DNA of 64,000 nucleotides from Plasmopara viticola (lineage: Eukaryota; Oomycota; Peronosporomycetes; Peronosporales; Peronosporaceae): contig MBPM02000048.1 in NCBI GenBank assembly GCA_001695595.3, positions 248,001 to 312,000 on the forward strand, read 5' to 3'. Below the pieces are notes generated by a model, which was given only the letters and a program-made list of their open reading frames with translations, did not search any database and was not told the DNA's origin. A program made the position numbers and the translations under genes. This document shows, in pieces, positions 9,401 to 21,189 of the stretch. How positions within the stretch are numbered: the stretch's first letter is position 1; each line of letters starts with the position of its first letter.

Positions 9401-11935
9401 TTAACAGTCCAGGCTCAAGGACCCGGCTACTAATCGCGGAACATTCTCCACGACTTGTATTTGTAGGACCGCACATTCTTCGGGGTAGAAGAGGTTGCAG
9501 TCACGGAGATATTCGAGATCGTCAAGGAGCTGGCCTTGCCACTGCACTCTGGACCAAATGTTGAAGCAGTGTCGACCAATCTCTGATCGCAGTAGTAACA
9601 GCAGTGTGTTAGGGTGCAGGAGACGGTGGTTCTGTGCGGCAATCCACAACACTTCCTGACCGGTGATACGCTGAATCCACATGTCCTTGTCGAAGACATG
9701 AGGCGCTGTGCACATTAGCATCAGCTCGAATAAAGAAAGAGCTCGCGTTGCGCGAATGTTCGACCTGTGCACTGGGTGATTCCACAAACTCCCTGTCCGC
9801 TCAAAGAGTTCTTCACGCGTCCTCGGTATTTTAGAGCCAAATCTTTTCGTCCATTTCGACGCAAAAGTCGTCGAGATAGTTGGATCCGATGCGCTCAGCA
9901 CCCGGTTCAGCAAATGTAGCTGTGCCACCCCGTTGACATGATCCTTGAGCTCCTTCATATCCGCAAGCAAGGCAGCGTTAAAGCCGAGCGGTGTGCCCAC
10001 ACTCGCGAGATGAGTCAGCGTGTCGGGGTTGTAGGTATTTTTAAGTGTCTTCCTCACGTTTTCAATGCGAGCGTCCGCTACAGCCAGGTGATTCGGTCGA
10101 AGCTGGAGGTCTGCCGTCTCTTCGACGTCCTTCATCTCATCGACAATCTCCTGGATCATCATCGGCTTCGGCGATTTAGACACCTTTGTGTGTTTTTTTA
10201 CGAAGAAATGCGACGACTCCGAGCTATTTTCGATCGCTTCCGGGACCTTTACCTTGCGAGAAACGATCTGGTAGCGAGTGGGGGCACCCTCTGAGAGCAT
10301 AGCTGGCGAGCAGTCAAACTCGACTTCAACCGAGTTCAGCACATCGTAGTAATTGCTAGTGGCAAGCTTCTGGGCCGGTGCTGGCTGAGTGCTCTTTAAC
10401 ATAGAGCCGAAGGTCTTTTCAGCACGGCGGCGCTTGGCCTTGTTCACCTTACTCACCACGACTTCATTGCTAGCCAAACTTAGCGCTGGCGCCGGTGCAG
10501 GCAGCAGGGTCGAGGGCAGGAGGCGCAGCGCATTTTTTGGACTACCAGGAGGACTGACCAAGGAGCCGGCATTGTCGAGTGAGAGAATACTCACTGCGTC
10601 CTCTTTCTTCGGTCCAGAGTCGTCCCCCACAGTATTCAATCTCTTGACGACGTCAGCATACGACGGACCAGACGGTTCTGTCGGCGAAGCTGACGATGTG
10701 ACGTCACCAGTGCGGTCGAGGTTGAGCGCGTACGGCGACTTCTGCCCAAACCCAAGACGGTGGGACGGAAAAGCAGCGTTGCGACCTTGAGCTGGATACT
10801 GTGAGCAGCTAAAGATGATCTGATCGCAAACCTTGCCGTCGATGACGACGGCTTTTGGTGGCGTTGACGAGCGGAAATAAACACGCCATGTTGCTGTTGT
10901 GAGCCCCGACTGAATGTTGACGTCTCGGAAAGTGCCGTAAATTGGTTCCACACCAAGCCGAAAGAATCTTTCCATGAGGGAGGCGTGCGAGAAGATGCTA
11001 TCGACACCCGAGATGTCAAGATAGTACCTGTCTGCAAGGATGTCAAAGTCCGAAAACGTAAACGTGTGGCCGAGAATGCGGACGGGCTGTCGAGCAAGCT
11101 CAGTACATGCCTTTCGGTCTTTGACACGCACACAAAGCTCGCCGGCCCGGCCCTTGGAGATTTGTCCGATCTGGCAATCGTTGACTTGCGCTTGGACCAC
11201 TGGATTGCCGTTGTCCTTGAGAAACGATGTTGCAATCTTGTTGATACCAGTACGCTGGAACGCTTGACCGGTTTTGACGGTCATTGCGTCCCGCGTCTGG
11301 GGCAGCTCGTATGGCCGAGCGCGCTCGATTGGCGACCGCAGCTGACTCCAGTCTACTCCCTTTTCGTAGAGTGCGTCGATGGTTTCAATATCGACCGCAG
11401 ACGGTTGAGGCGTTATAAGGACGCCCAAGTTCCGGTACCGAGGTGAAGCGGTGTCGCGCCGAAGCTCGTCGCCTTGGGCTAGAAGCGCACGGAGTGACTC
11501 ATTTGGCACCGCTGTCGCATTAATCGGGTGTTCGCCAGCCATAGCCGTATCACCCGAGGCATCGTCGCTGGGTACGGCATCGTTGGTGCTGGAGTTGCCG
11601 ACAGCGAGGGACATGTCAGTACTTTGAAGAAGCACCGTCATACCACTGCCTACGTCGACGGCTCGAGAAGCGTCTCCGTTTCCAGAGGATGGATGGCCAC
11701 TAGGTTTAATCAGGCTGCTAAAGCCACCAACCATGATGGATGGTGGCGCATTAGTCGTACAAGTGCTTGCGGATAACCCATGGCTGAGAACATCTGTAAA
11801 TTTACACTCATTTGCAGCAAGTGTCGCAGCATTCGTCTCCGTGGCGGAAGAGTCACGATGAGGTCTTACCATCTCCGTCGGTGAGAAAAACGGTCCGGTC
11901 GTGGGAGATGGTGGGTTGGCACCATCATTGCCCAT
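9401..11935 (-). CDS. LINE ORF1 protein, intact (844 residues)
   Basis: Uninterrupted 844-codon frame starting at ATG 11935. The first 170 residues are rich in Ser, Thr, Pro and Asn and look disordered. A conserved block at about residues 285-400 (ILGHTFTFSDFDILADRYY onward, then EPIYGTF and WRVYF) recurs in divergent form in the unrelated-looking LINE at 50646, so it is probably the ORF1 core. A basic cluster KRRRAEK lies near residue 505. No CCHC knuckle or RRM motif could be recognised by eye. By analogy with other LINEs the protein would bind element RNA. It ends at TAA 9401-9403, which overlaps the ORF2 open frame in the +1 phase. The matching ORF1 of copy 1 is broken in four places, so this is the better reference copy. 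Confidence 0.85.
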   Translation of the reverse strand: MGNDGANPPSPTTGPFFSPTEMVRPHRDSSATETNAATLAANECKFTDVLSHGLSASTCTTNAPPSIMVGGFSSLIKPSGHPSSGNGDASRAVDVGSGMTVLLQSTDMSLAVGNSSTNDAVPSDDASGDTAMAGEHPINATAVPNESLRALLAQGDELRRDTASPRYRNLGVLITPQPSAVDIETIDALYEKGVDWSQLRSPIERARPYELPQTRDAMTVKTGQAFQRTGINKIATSFLKDNGNPVVQAQVNDCQIGQISKGRAGELCVRVKDRKACTELARQPVRILGHTFTFSDFDILADRYYLDISGVDSIFSHASLMERFFRLGVEPIYGTFRDVNIQSGLTTATWRVYFRSSTPPKAVVIDGKVCDQIIFSCSQYPAQGRNAAFPSHRLGFGQKSPYALNLDRTGDVTSSASPTEPSGPSYADVVKRLNTVGDDSGPKKEDAVSILSLDNAGSLVSPPGSPKNALRLLPSTLLPAPAPALSLASNEVVVSKVNKAKRRRAEKTFGSMLKSTQPAPAQKLATSNYYDVLNSVEVEFDCSPAMLSEGAPTRYQIVSRKVKVPEAIENSSESSHFFVKKHTKVSKSPKPMMIQEIVDEMKDVEETADLQLRPNHLAVADARIENVRKTLKNTYNPDTLTHLASVGTPLGFNAALLADMKELKDHVNGVAQLHLLNRVLSASDPTISTTFASKWTKRFGSKIPRTREELFERTGSLWNHPVHRSNIRATRALSLFELMLMCTAPHVFDKDMWIQRITGQEVLWIAAQNHRLLHPNTLLLLLRSEIGRHCFNIWSRVQWQGQLLDDLEYLRDCNLFYPEECAVLQIQVVENVPRLVAGSLSLDC

Positions 11936-12061
11936 CTCACAGGAAGGTAAAAGGAGAGGGTTGTTCTGAACATTGAATACAAAAAAGGGGGCGGGGAAGG
12001 GGTTGAGGTACTTCTGTTATTGACTGGATCGAGTTGTGCTCGACGAGGCAAATTGGGAAGT

Positions 12062-12135
12062 GCTCTCGTAGCTCAGTTGGCTAGAGCGGTGGTCTTATGA
12101 GCCGCAGGTCGAGGGTTCGAGCCCCTCCTAGAGCA
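12062..12135 (+). tRNA. tRNA-Ile(UAU)-like gene
   Basis: A 74-base cloverleaf can be drawn: 7-bp acceptor with discriminator A, D-arm GCTC/GAGC with a 9-base loop, anticodon stem GTGGT/GCCGC (two G-U pairs) around loop CTTATGA, five-base variable region, T-arm GAGGG/CCCTC with loop TTCGAGC. The anticodon reads TAT (Ile). Acceptor pair 6:67 is a C-T mismatch, and position 37 is G rather than the A usual for ANN-decoding tRNAs, so it may be a tRNA-derived repeat or a tRNA pseudogene. It sits head-to-head with the 5' end of LINE copy 2. Confidence 0.75.
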
Positions 12136-14578
12136 CTATCATCCAAATATCGAGAAGCAATCACCGACAATAAACAGAGACATGCTACTCATTATTCACC
12201 ATTATAACGCTAAACCTCACTTGGTGAATCAAAGGTGTTTATACAAGTGGTATACGCATCCGATTAATCATCACGACGTAATAATATTTATCGTGCGCTT
12301 CCTGTGGACTTTCTTCCTGACCATTCGAATGTGGAGAACCAGGCGGCGGACATTGTTATGGTCGACATTAACGACACTATGGATATTTTATTGACCACGG
12401 CTCTCCATTCATGCCCCCCCCTTGTATGTTGCTAAACAGCTACGTCAGAAAAGGAATACAGAGTCTGCACAAAACTCGAAAACAATTATGGTCTGCGCTT
12501 TTAGGGCAAGCGAAGTGTTGAAAGCGCTGTTTAAGAAGGAGAAGGTCGGAGAAATGGGCTGACGCCGCTCCAAAACCATCGGAAAGTTCGTAGGCTAACA
12601 CTGCTCCAGATAACCGTGATGAGGGGGATCAGAGATGGCCAGGTTGTTTGTCGTGATTCGCGAAGACTTAGGTACAAATAGAAAGGTAGACCGAAATATC
12701 TGTACGTAAGTTCTTATCAACGATCGATGGCAGAATGAATGTTGTTAAGAATGCCGACAAGGATCAGTTTCAAGTAAATCTTAATATAATCCAATAAAGA
12801 ATCGCATGCGATCTGCATTATTGAATAGCTCATTCTTAATGATGTCATTTATCCAGCCAATCGGAGGACGCAAATAGTGCACAATAGTTCCTTGACAGCG
12901 GGGTGAGTCATGAATAGTCCAAGGTGAAAGGAGACTAAAGGGTCCCTTAATATGGCTGCTCTATCTCACAAACGATGATTAAAGCTAAGCTTATTTTTCG
13001 ACCGCTTGCACAATAATTGATCATGTTTCCACCTTCAAGTAAAGCTCCAATTCTGTTTTGCTGTTTAATCGCAAGAGCGCTCAGCGTGTGCACAAACCTC
13101 GCTATTGTGGCCTTTTGGCAAGCAATTAACTTTTTTGCTTGCGTTTTTATGTATGTCACGTGTGCTTTCATTTCACTTAATCTTTTATATCACTTACTCT
13201 TTTATATCACTCACTCTCTATCTACTGCTTCTATTCGATACTTACTCTCTATATCACTTACTCTTTATCTACTATTCCTCTCACTTATTAATAGCCTATA
13301 TTGCCGTCTGTTAGTGGTGCGGTCAAGCGCCCATCGCACTGGGTCAAGCTAAACGCACTGTGTGAGCCATGACATAGCTGCATGCGGTTCACTCCTCTAG
13401 GCCGTATGTGCCTAATATTGATATGTGCGGTTGTCTATTGCGAAAACTATACACTGAACTGAAAGCAACCAAATAATAGCATCAATAATGGTTAATTTGC
13501 GAAAGGCTGAGGATTCGGTACCAGTTGTCTGGTACTGGAAATGCCTCTCTTTCATTCGTGTTTGAGAATCAGATGCTTTTACAGCATTTTAAAGCAAACA
13601 GAGATTTCACTATTCCGGTTACTCTTGTGGAAAGCTTACCACCGCCTAGCAGCGGTCTCCGGAGTGGCATTACTTGCTCGGGCATGCGTCGCACCACTCC
13701 GGCACTGCATCCATTCAACCAACAGCATCCCCTCATAAAGCTAAGACTTGCAACATTTCAGAGACCTGCTTGGTCTATTCACTGGCAGTCAGTCGCCTAC
13801 ATTCTATTTCCATTACGTGGATGGAGTAGGCGATGGTCGAGTGACAAAGCGTAATCTTAACGCGCATGCCTTCACGCCGTGTCAGCGAAATCAATGGCGT
13901 TTCTGACGCGCGCCAATTTCGAATTTGTGTGGTATATTTCTGAGCTTTTAAAAGATACGCTTTAAGGGCAGCATCGAATGCGCAAGCCAATTTTGAAAAA
14001 ATTACGATATACGCGAGTAAATGCTTCGGCACACGCCTAGAATGATAGAAAAGACGTATCGATGGCCGTACATCACCTCAGCACTTCAAGCAAGGCGATG
14101 TACACGACATTGGAACAAAATTGCGGTCGTGCAATATCCTATACTCTTTTAAAATCGAAGCGAGCAAATGTGCGAGCGTCTACTGCATCCTAGCAATGGT
14201 AATTGCTAAGCGGAATTGAGAGACAATATTGGTAAAAAATGATTAAAAGTCCGTAATGTCTAGTCAGATACATTTTTTGAAGCGATAAGCTGTTTAGTCG
14301 CCAGCCTTTATGTGACTGGCTAAAAAATATTTGATTGTATGGCCCCCTCCATCAAAAAGCCACACACTTACATTACAACCGCTGCGAGGCTTTTTTGGAG
14401 TCAAAACGTTTTTCTGCGATCCTTCTTCGACTTCTTAGATACTGCGAAAGCTTCCAAAATTAAATGAAGAACGACAACTAGACGTCTCTTATGCTAGGCT
14501 GTATTCGTAGCGTCTCGTTTCATGCGTATATGATAGCTTAGTTAATGCCATAGTCAAGAATAAAATGCAAATTATCTC
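12136..14578. other. No gene recognised
   Basis: About 2.4 kb, AT-rich, with only short chance frames. It holds the pyrimidine-rich tandem repeat at 13176-13290. I see no coding similarity, RNA gene or element boundary in the rest. Confidence 0.5.
13176..13290. repeat. Degenerate CTTTATATCACTTACT tandem repeat
   Basis: Six or so imperfect units built from TATCACTTACTCTTT and TCTATCTACT, giving strong purine/pyrimidine strand asymmetry. Unit length varies between about 12 and 18 bases. Confidence 0.6.
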
Positions 14579-14652
14579 TGCTCTAGGAGGGGCTCGAACC
14601 CTCGACCTGCGGCTCATAAGACCACCGCTCTAACCAACTGAGCTACAAGAGC
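14579..14652 (-). tRNA. tRNA-Ile(UAU)-like gene, second copy
   Basis: Differs from the tRNA at 12062-12135 at two positions only: T instead of C at position 6 of the acceptor, and T instead of C in the D-loop. The anticodon TAT is the same. The same 6:67 acceptor position is mismatched again, now T-T, so the mismatch is not a chance hit in one copy. No LINE leader lies next to it. Confidence 0.72.
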
Positions 14653-14750
14653 TATACATTCAGTCTGGCATTATAAAAGTAATAATGTACTAAATGTAAG
14701 GAGCAGCTATATATAAAATGTTGCTGGCCAATAAATCAATAATCATGTCA

Positions 14751-14888
14751 CGACCTCGGTGCTGGCTGCACTGTCCGCCGAACGAGACCCGACGTATGCG
14801 GACACCACTCTATGCCGTGGACTAGCCAGACTGAGCCTAGCACGTGCATAACTTGGCAACGCGATAACGTAATACAATACAATACAAT
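14751..14888 (+). mobile_element. 5'-truncated LINE tail (dead-on-arrival copy)
   Basis: About 115 bases match the 3' end of the element at 44006-45073 (its reverse complement) with only a few differences, from the codons for DLGAGCTA-like residues of the reverse transcriptase end to the 3' terminus. The tail is a short repeat of AATAC units, where the other copy has ATTAC units. This fits 5' truncation during target-primed reverse transcription. Confidence 0.8.
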
Positions 14889-17800
14889 GTCTTATGAGAT
14901 CTGGATTTGTACTGACAAGGTAATGTCCTTTAGCTTATTGAAAGCGTAAGTGATGTAATACTCGTCTGTGGACTTTCTCACACAGAGAAATGTTTAAGAA
15001 ACAAGGAGACCAAAAGAGTGATAGCCCTTGCTTGATACAAGGCCTATCACTCTCTTTGCTCAAATTATTTCGTAGATGTCTTATCATAATCCATGCTGCG
15101 AGGTCAATTCTCTTGCAACCATGACTAAGCACTCAATTTACGTTGCAGTAAGCTGACGCTTGGCCCTTTTCGGAAGCCAGCCAATAACTGGCTGATATCG
15201 TTAGAGTTACGGAATACCTAAAATGCAGTCAAACGCACTTCCGAGCTCGTCGAGAGCAAAATTCGTCGCCAGGTCGGAGGCCGTAGAGCTTATGCAAAAA
15301 TGGTATCTCTCATTGCGATTCGCAGAGTGGCTTACTGTCAGCAGGTCCAACGTTGACCTTGCTAGACCATTTACGTACCGGAAAATTGGATAGAGCATCA
15401 AATTAAAGGCCTTTAAGCCTTTAATCACCCAGAGCGATCACCGACTACCAAATAGCGGTCGTAAACCGTGAGCCACCTCTTACAACTGTGACTTTGAATA
15501 TGCCTGGGGAACAGTGGGGCTTAGTACCCAATGCTGTCACCAAGAAGTCTGAATTCCATTCCATCCAACAAAACGCCCCGCTCCTAATGTTCAAGGCCAT
15601 TTTTTCGTAAGAAGTCTGGAGGTGTTATGCTGAATTATTGCCTCACCAAACTCAATGTGTCCCGCGACTTAAAGTTGTGCTATGACCAGGCTTCCCGCCA
15701 TGAATGCAGGGTATATTCGGCGGGACATACAAACAAATTTCATAGCTTTCGCGAAGCCTGAAAGCAGCTTCAGTCTTATTGATACAGTAAATTCGACTCA
15801 AGCGAGACAACAAAAGTTTGCACAAGACAACGACAAAGCAATAGGTATACCTCTTGGCTTAGTGACAATGTATCAAACGATATGACACGTCTATTAAACA
15901 TTTGTCATCTCGGTAAATTGTCATGCGCAAAAAAACTTATTGCGCGAGCATGACTCGTCGTGGAGCAGCTTTAAAGCAAGCTGTAGTCTACGCTGCATTA
16001 AATTCAGCGCTTGGACAGCATTGTGCAGTCGAGACAAGCATGTCAAAACTCCTGTAGCCTCTTCATAGCTCTCGGACAACAAGATCTTACTTCGTTGATG
16101 GTGGCCCAATAGGATGCTATATGATGGCAACACTGATCTTTCAAAAATTTTGATTGGCTGGCATTTGGTCCAAAAAAAGTTAACGTATGTGGATATCTTA
16201 ATTTATCTCAAAGTGGACGCAAGGAGTCTGAATTTACTACTTTGTTGCGGCAAGCTCCCTCTAGATAAGATCTTGCTACTTGGTGCTGTCGCTCAGGTGA
16301 TACCAAGCTTTGCAGCATTACTCCAAGGATAATGTTGTAAGGCGCTGATGAACTATGCAAAAAAGCCGTGTGCTGCAAATTCTCTCTGATGCTTCAAATG
16401 TCCAACCTCGATCTATTGCAAAACTGGTGATGGTAGGGACTGCCTTTTGCTACCAGAAGTAGCCGGCTGAGAGGTTCCGCCGCTTTATTCTAGACAGGAA
16501 TTGTTGCAGTCTCGGGCAGCTCGTGCCCACTGTTTGGTGTATATATTCTTTGTCTTATATATTGAATTAGAGCTTTATACGCAGTCTTAATGAATCGGAA
16601 TTGGCCAACAGATATTTAACATGCACTAAATGCGCGGAAAAACGTGATGGAGGCATCTAGCTTATGTCGAGGCAAATCAAAGCAGTTTAAGAGACGTCAT
16701 TTAGTGCACGTTGGAATGATGCACTATGGCATTGGCATACGTTTCTTTTATCGCTTTGGTGATGACAAAGATTTCAAACACTTGTATTGTGCGAGAACAC
16801 TCCTGGTATGATATCTTGTAAGAAAGAGCTTAGATTTGACGTCGTGATAAAGAAATAGCGTAAAAAGTATGGCAAACTGAAAAGAGGGCACATTCACATT
16901 GAATGACGGACCACGCGCCTGTGCAAAGTCGATACCACCGTCTTAAAATATAGATCCGCTATCATACGGTACAGCAATACGCTTCCGAAGGTTTGTCATT
17001 ACTTCAGCAACCGACATTGCAGCAAGTTCAAAACAGGATTAGGAAAACACTAGATACGATAGTTTTTAAGCTTTAGATGGAGCTGAGAAAGAGAAAGGTG
17101 AGATATGTCACCTAAATGCAATCGTAAACTCAAGCAGGAGTAAATAGTATTTGGGGTATTGCATTTAGGATGGAAATTAGAGACTGACTTGGTGGATCAT
17201 GGCCGGCTTAACCTTTGACTTAAGCCCTAAATTCATTTTTTACCATCGAAAATAATTAATGATACCAGCAGCACTTGCACAGCTCAACTGTCCCTGTTCT
17301 ATATACCGCATTTGTTTTTAAAGACGATACCTAGAGAGCATTAAACTACAGCAAATAAGTAGTCAGTAGTACGTTTACTTTGTCAGTCACGACGATCTCG
17401 CCATATGGGGACTAAACAGAATTTTGAAGCTCTCGATAAAGCTGTTCCTACACAAATGAGGACGGCACCAGCGTGTACTTATCGTCAGGATAGTACAGCT
17501 TGACAGCTTCATCATATTTTTACGCTTTCGCACTCGCACTAGCACGACGCCACCAATGCATACACAAGCAACTTGATCAACGCACCAATCAGCTTAGCGT
17601 AATATTAGACGTTGCTACCATTAGCTCTAAGAAAGTTGAATGCTATTTACGCGTGATCTTTAATACACAATGGTTGCTTTTGTAACTCCATAGCCTCTGC
17701 CCCATATTAAGCGACAAGCACGACTGATCATAGAAGAATAGAAACATACCTACCTATGTCATGGTCGTAATATTGATTGAATGTGCAAGCTTGCATCAGT

Positions 17801-19517
17801 ACTACCAACGTCGTGATGATGCTCTGCATCTCATCTATCCTCGACAACTGTGAGACTGCAACCAAGAATTTCACACGCTTAATTGCATTGTCTTCTAGAG
17901 AACTCGAAATCGTTTGTATGAAGCGAGTCAGTTCTTACGAATTTCTTTGCTGTTTAACACTTTTAATATTCTAGCTTACAAAATATTCATTGTCGTATTT
18001 ACGAGATACCGCGATCTCGCCCCTACTTAAGTAATCGTCTGCCTGCACTACAGTCATATAACTTATGGCAACACCGCGAAATTCTGTTTGCAGTCCAAAT
18101 GGTATCTCGATGCTCGCAGATGGCCCTCGCGTGTGATGTCATCGTCGCTTCAAGAAAAAGTGCGCAAATATACGATCTTACAGATGTGTGTCAGAAGCAG
18201 CTTGCCGTCGAGCTGATAGTGGCAAATCCTATCGTACGTAGTCTAATTTAGCGCATATCAGCATGGTATAGACAAGTGCTATAAATGCTGACACATTCAT
18301 TGTCAAATCGTTACGTTGTCAAAACGTCGCTACGCAGAAATAGTGCCGGATATATGCTTATCGGTTCGTCCGGCGACATATAGCGTGCTCACTTCAGATC
18401 TTAACAGTGTAGTCGTCAGATTACTTATGTATGCGAAAATCAACAATGGTCAAATAAAATTTAAATTTTGTGGCCAACAAGACTGATACTAAGTGTAATT
18501 TAATGGAAAAATTACCGCTCCAACTGTATCCTTTTGCAGCAGTTACGCTAATACGCAACCAGTTTGAAATTGTGAGGCTAAAAAAATTATCAGAATCGAC
18601 TTGTCGCTACGATCAGTCTCGATTAATTTATGGATTATTATGTGTGGCTGGGTGGATTGGTGGTCTGATCATCCCCAATTTGCCGGGATTTTCACGTCAT
18701 CATTACTATTCAATCGTTGTATGGATTATTAATGATCTGAGTCTCCTCTATCAAGGCGATCGCTGGTTTACCTACTTAGTTGTTTTGGGGATATGAAATC
18801 ACAATAGCATGGCATGACCCGATCAGACGCAAGGACTAAAATTGATGACACAGCTGCACTTTACGTACTAGATTGGGCAAACCTACCACGTACAGAATAA
18901 GCTACTTTGATCAACAAGATGTAAGTAAATGATCGATTAGTTGAATGATTTGGTAAAGCGTAATGGCCGTTACCCATCACGCATGCCCATTCAAAACCTA
19001 AAGAGGCACCAACGTTTTCAGATAGTTGAGTATTGAAAGGGAATAGAGAGTGAAAGCAGATAAATCGTGCTCAATTAGTTGAGCGTCTTCTTGGTTCAAA
19101 TAAGATACTGTACGATACAATTTAAAAAGTCACGGTGGCGCAAACTCAAGCTTGGTCGAGCAATTTAATCGTCAAACATCAGCTCCATTTCCTATAGAAT
19201 ACCGTCAAACATTGATATAAATGGTGTATCCGCATACCACATTGCGTCACCTTCGTATCTGATGCACTATCTTAAAACTTTCACATGGTTTTACCAACTG
19301 TTCCTTCGTCTTAACAAGACAAGACCAACTCAGCAGACCCAGATCTTTTCGACGAATGAACCATCTCCGCCAACGATTACAAAGAACTCGGCAATTTCAT
19401 ACAAATTTTTGAGCCTGTCAAAAGTTCAGCGCACAATCGTGGACTCGAAAGCTGTGCGGAAGCCTCTCTACCATATCGACGCTCGACTCTTGCCGCTTAT
19501 CACCATCAGCTGATGCA
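14889..19517. other. No gene recognised
   Basis: About 4.6 kb of AT-rich sequence with only short frames in all phases. The longest is 108 codons on the plus strand at 18470-18796, hydrophobic in its second half. I recognise nothing in it and it lacks upstream or neighbour support. Confidence 0.4.
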
Positions 19518-19811
19518 CTAGGAAAGTTGAAACACGCAATTGGTACAGATGGCTAGCATCCAAGTCAGAAGATAATTGATCAGATTATTCATGGCAAGGA
19601 GCTTATTGTCGTATACTATAGGACTTTTCTCGGGGGACTTTTTCCCGATGCTGACAAAGTCGCGTGCGTTACAAACGACGGCGACAGACTCTCGGTCATT
19701 TGAGAGTGACCAAGTAAGGGTCTTTTCCAGGTCTTTGCATAAATGATTGAGCGCTGCTTGATCGACCACGTAGCGTACCTTTTTTCCTAGGAACGCCAGC
19801 TGCTGGGTCAC
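19518..19811 (-). pseudogene. Gypsy RNase H-like remnant
   Basis: A 97-codon open stretch. Its VVCNARDFVSIG corresponds to the V-C-D-A-S-D-x-A-I-G segment that opens the RNase H region of Ty3/gypsy polyproteins, with the key Asp changed to Asn. Further on, SPIVYDNKLLAM resembles the P-V-x-D-K-E-L-L-A box, with Asn replacing the catalytic Glu. The two lost acidic residues fit a dead element. Confidence 0.6.
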
Positions 19812-21189
19812 TTCGGCATAATTCTCTTGTGAACCTGTGCAAATAGTTTGCCAGCCTCAGTCACGAATACTTTGGTGTAAATGTTGGGTGTTGGTCATGC
19901 ACAGATGAAAGTCTTGTTTCTGGATCAGCATATGTGCCGTCTTTGAATGCATAGCAACTCAGCACCGGGAATTTCTGTGTACACAAAAATGCGCTTCTTG
20001 AAACGGATATGCGTGAATGATTGAAAAATATGCATTAGTGTATTCCACTGCTCCAAGACTACCCTTTGAACGGTTGTGCACGACGATGTTGTCGTTGATT
20101 GGCACATGGTGTATCATACAAACCAAATTTGACAGACGTATTTTTTTAGCTTTGTAGATCATGAGCCTCTTTAAGGCGTTACGCTGGAAGTTTCCAATGA
20201 AGTTAGCACGGGCCACTCTAAAAAAGCTTCACTAGCAGTGCTGACTACCTGAAATGTCGCCGGGCTTTGTCAGTGCAAGGTAAAAGCTGTCAATCAAACC
20301 GATGGCGCGAAAGACTATGTTACCAATATTTAGCTAAGAACAATGTGTTTCTGAGGCTTGTACTTTTTTGACATGGTAATGTTTTGCAACTTATTGAAAG
20401 AGTGAGTGGTATGTTACCCGTCTGTGATCTTCTTCACGCAAAAAAATGTTTTGGGGAGAGGGTGTCGTATGCATCACCTGCCGTGCGAGGGCTCTTAACA
20501 GATGTAATTAAGCGGCTTGACTTGATCTCGTGTAAAGTTCATTAGTTCGTCACACAACGTTTGGCGGATCTGTCAGTAAGAGCTTGGCTGGACATTGTCA
20601 GTAAGCCACCTGCGAGCTCGCAACCGATGTCATATGTCTTTATCTAAAAGTCGCTGAGTGCTATTTTATGCTGAAGCCGCAGCACATTTTTTGCGCACGA
20701 ACTTGAAATCGGCGCTTGTTGATCGCGACAGCGATCATTAAGCGCAATCTGCCTGTACTGCTTGATGATAAAGCACACTTGCACATCATTTACCTCCAAT
20801 CCACAAGCAAAAAGCTTGAAGGGACACCCGGAAAACGCGTACACAACGTAGCGTCTTTATACGGTCTAGCGTCTCAAAGTGGCCTCGTAGCCAAGGGTAC
20901 AGGCGTAATATGTGCTGTTTAGTACAATTTTCACTACGTGGACCATTTTAAATGACTTGAATTCTGTTTTCAAGCAGCTGAGCCAAAACATGTGGGGCAT
21001 TCGCACCGCTTCTTCGTCTATACCACATGTCTGAGCATACACACAATGACTTGCTATAACTGGACGAGCAATAATTCACCTCCAGACTTATAAAGTCTTC
21101 GTCGAGCGTGTTAAGTTCGTGCAATTTGCTCACATGGATGGATACCAAAGACAATTCCGTGATCGCCGCATAATGTGGTTGACCACGGA

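Larger units (their letters stand above)
5134..12061 (-). mobile_element. LINE retrotransposon copy 2, near full length
   Basis: Minus-strand non-LTR retrotransposon with 5' leader, ORF1 (9401-11935), ORF2 with endonuclease, reverse transcriptase and a CCHH-type zinc-finger tail (down to 5268), and a short 3' region. The 5' end is placed next to the tRNA at 12062. The 3' end is uncertain: a T9 run at 5134-5142 (poly(A) on the element strand) lies 125 bases past the ORF2 stop, but a longer T-run at 4308-4318 is an alternative. No target-site duplication was found. Domain order and motifs place it in the L1-like/Tad-like group of LINEs with an apurinic-type endonuclease. Confidence 0.88.

Noticed and set aside
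18470..18796. 108-codon plus-strand frame, hydrophobic
   Set aside because: No recognised motif, no neighbour or duplicate, in AT-rich DNA where such a frame can arise by chance.
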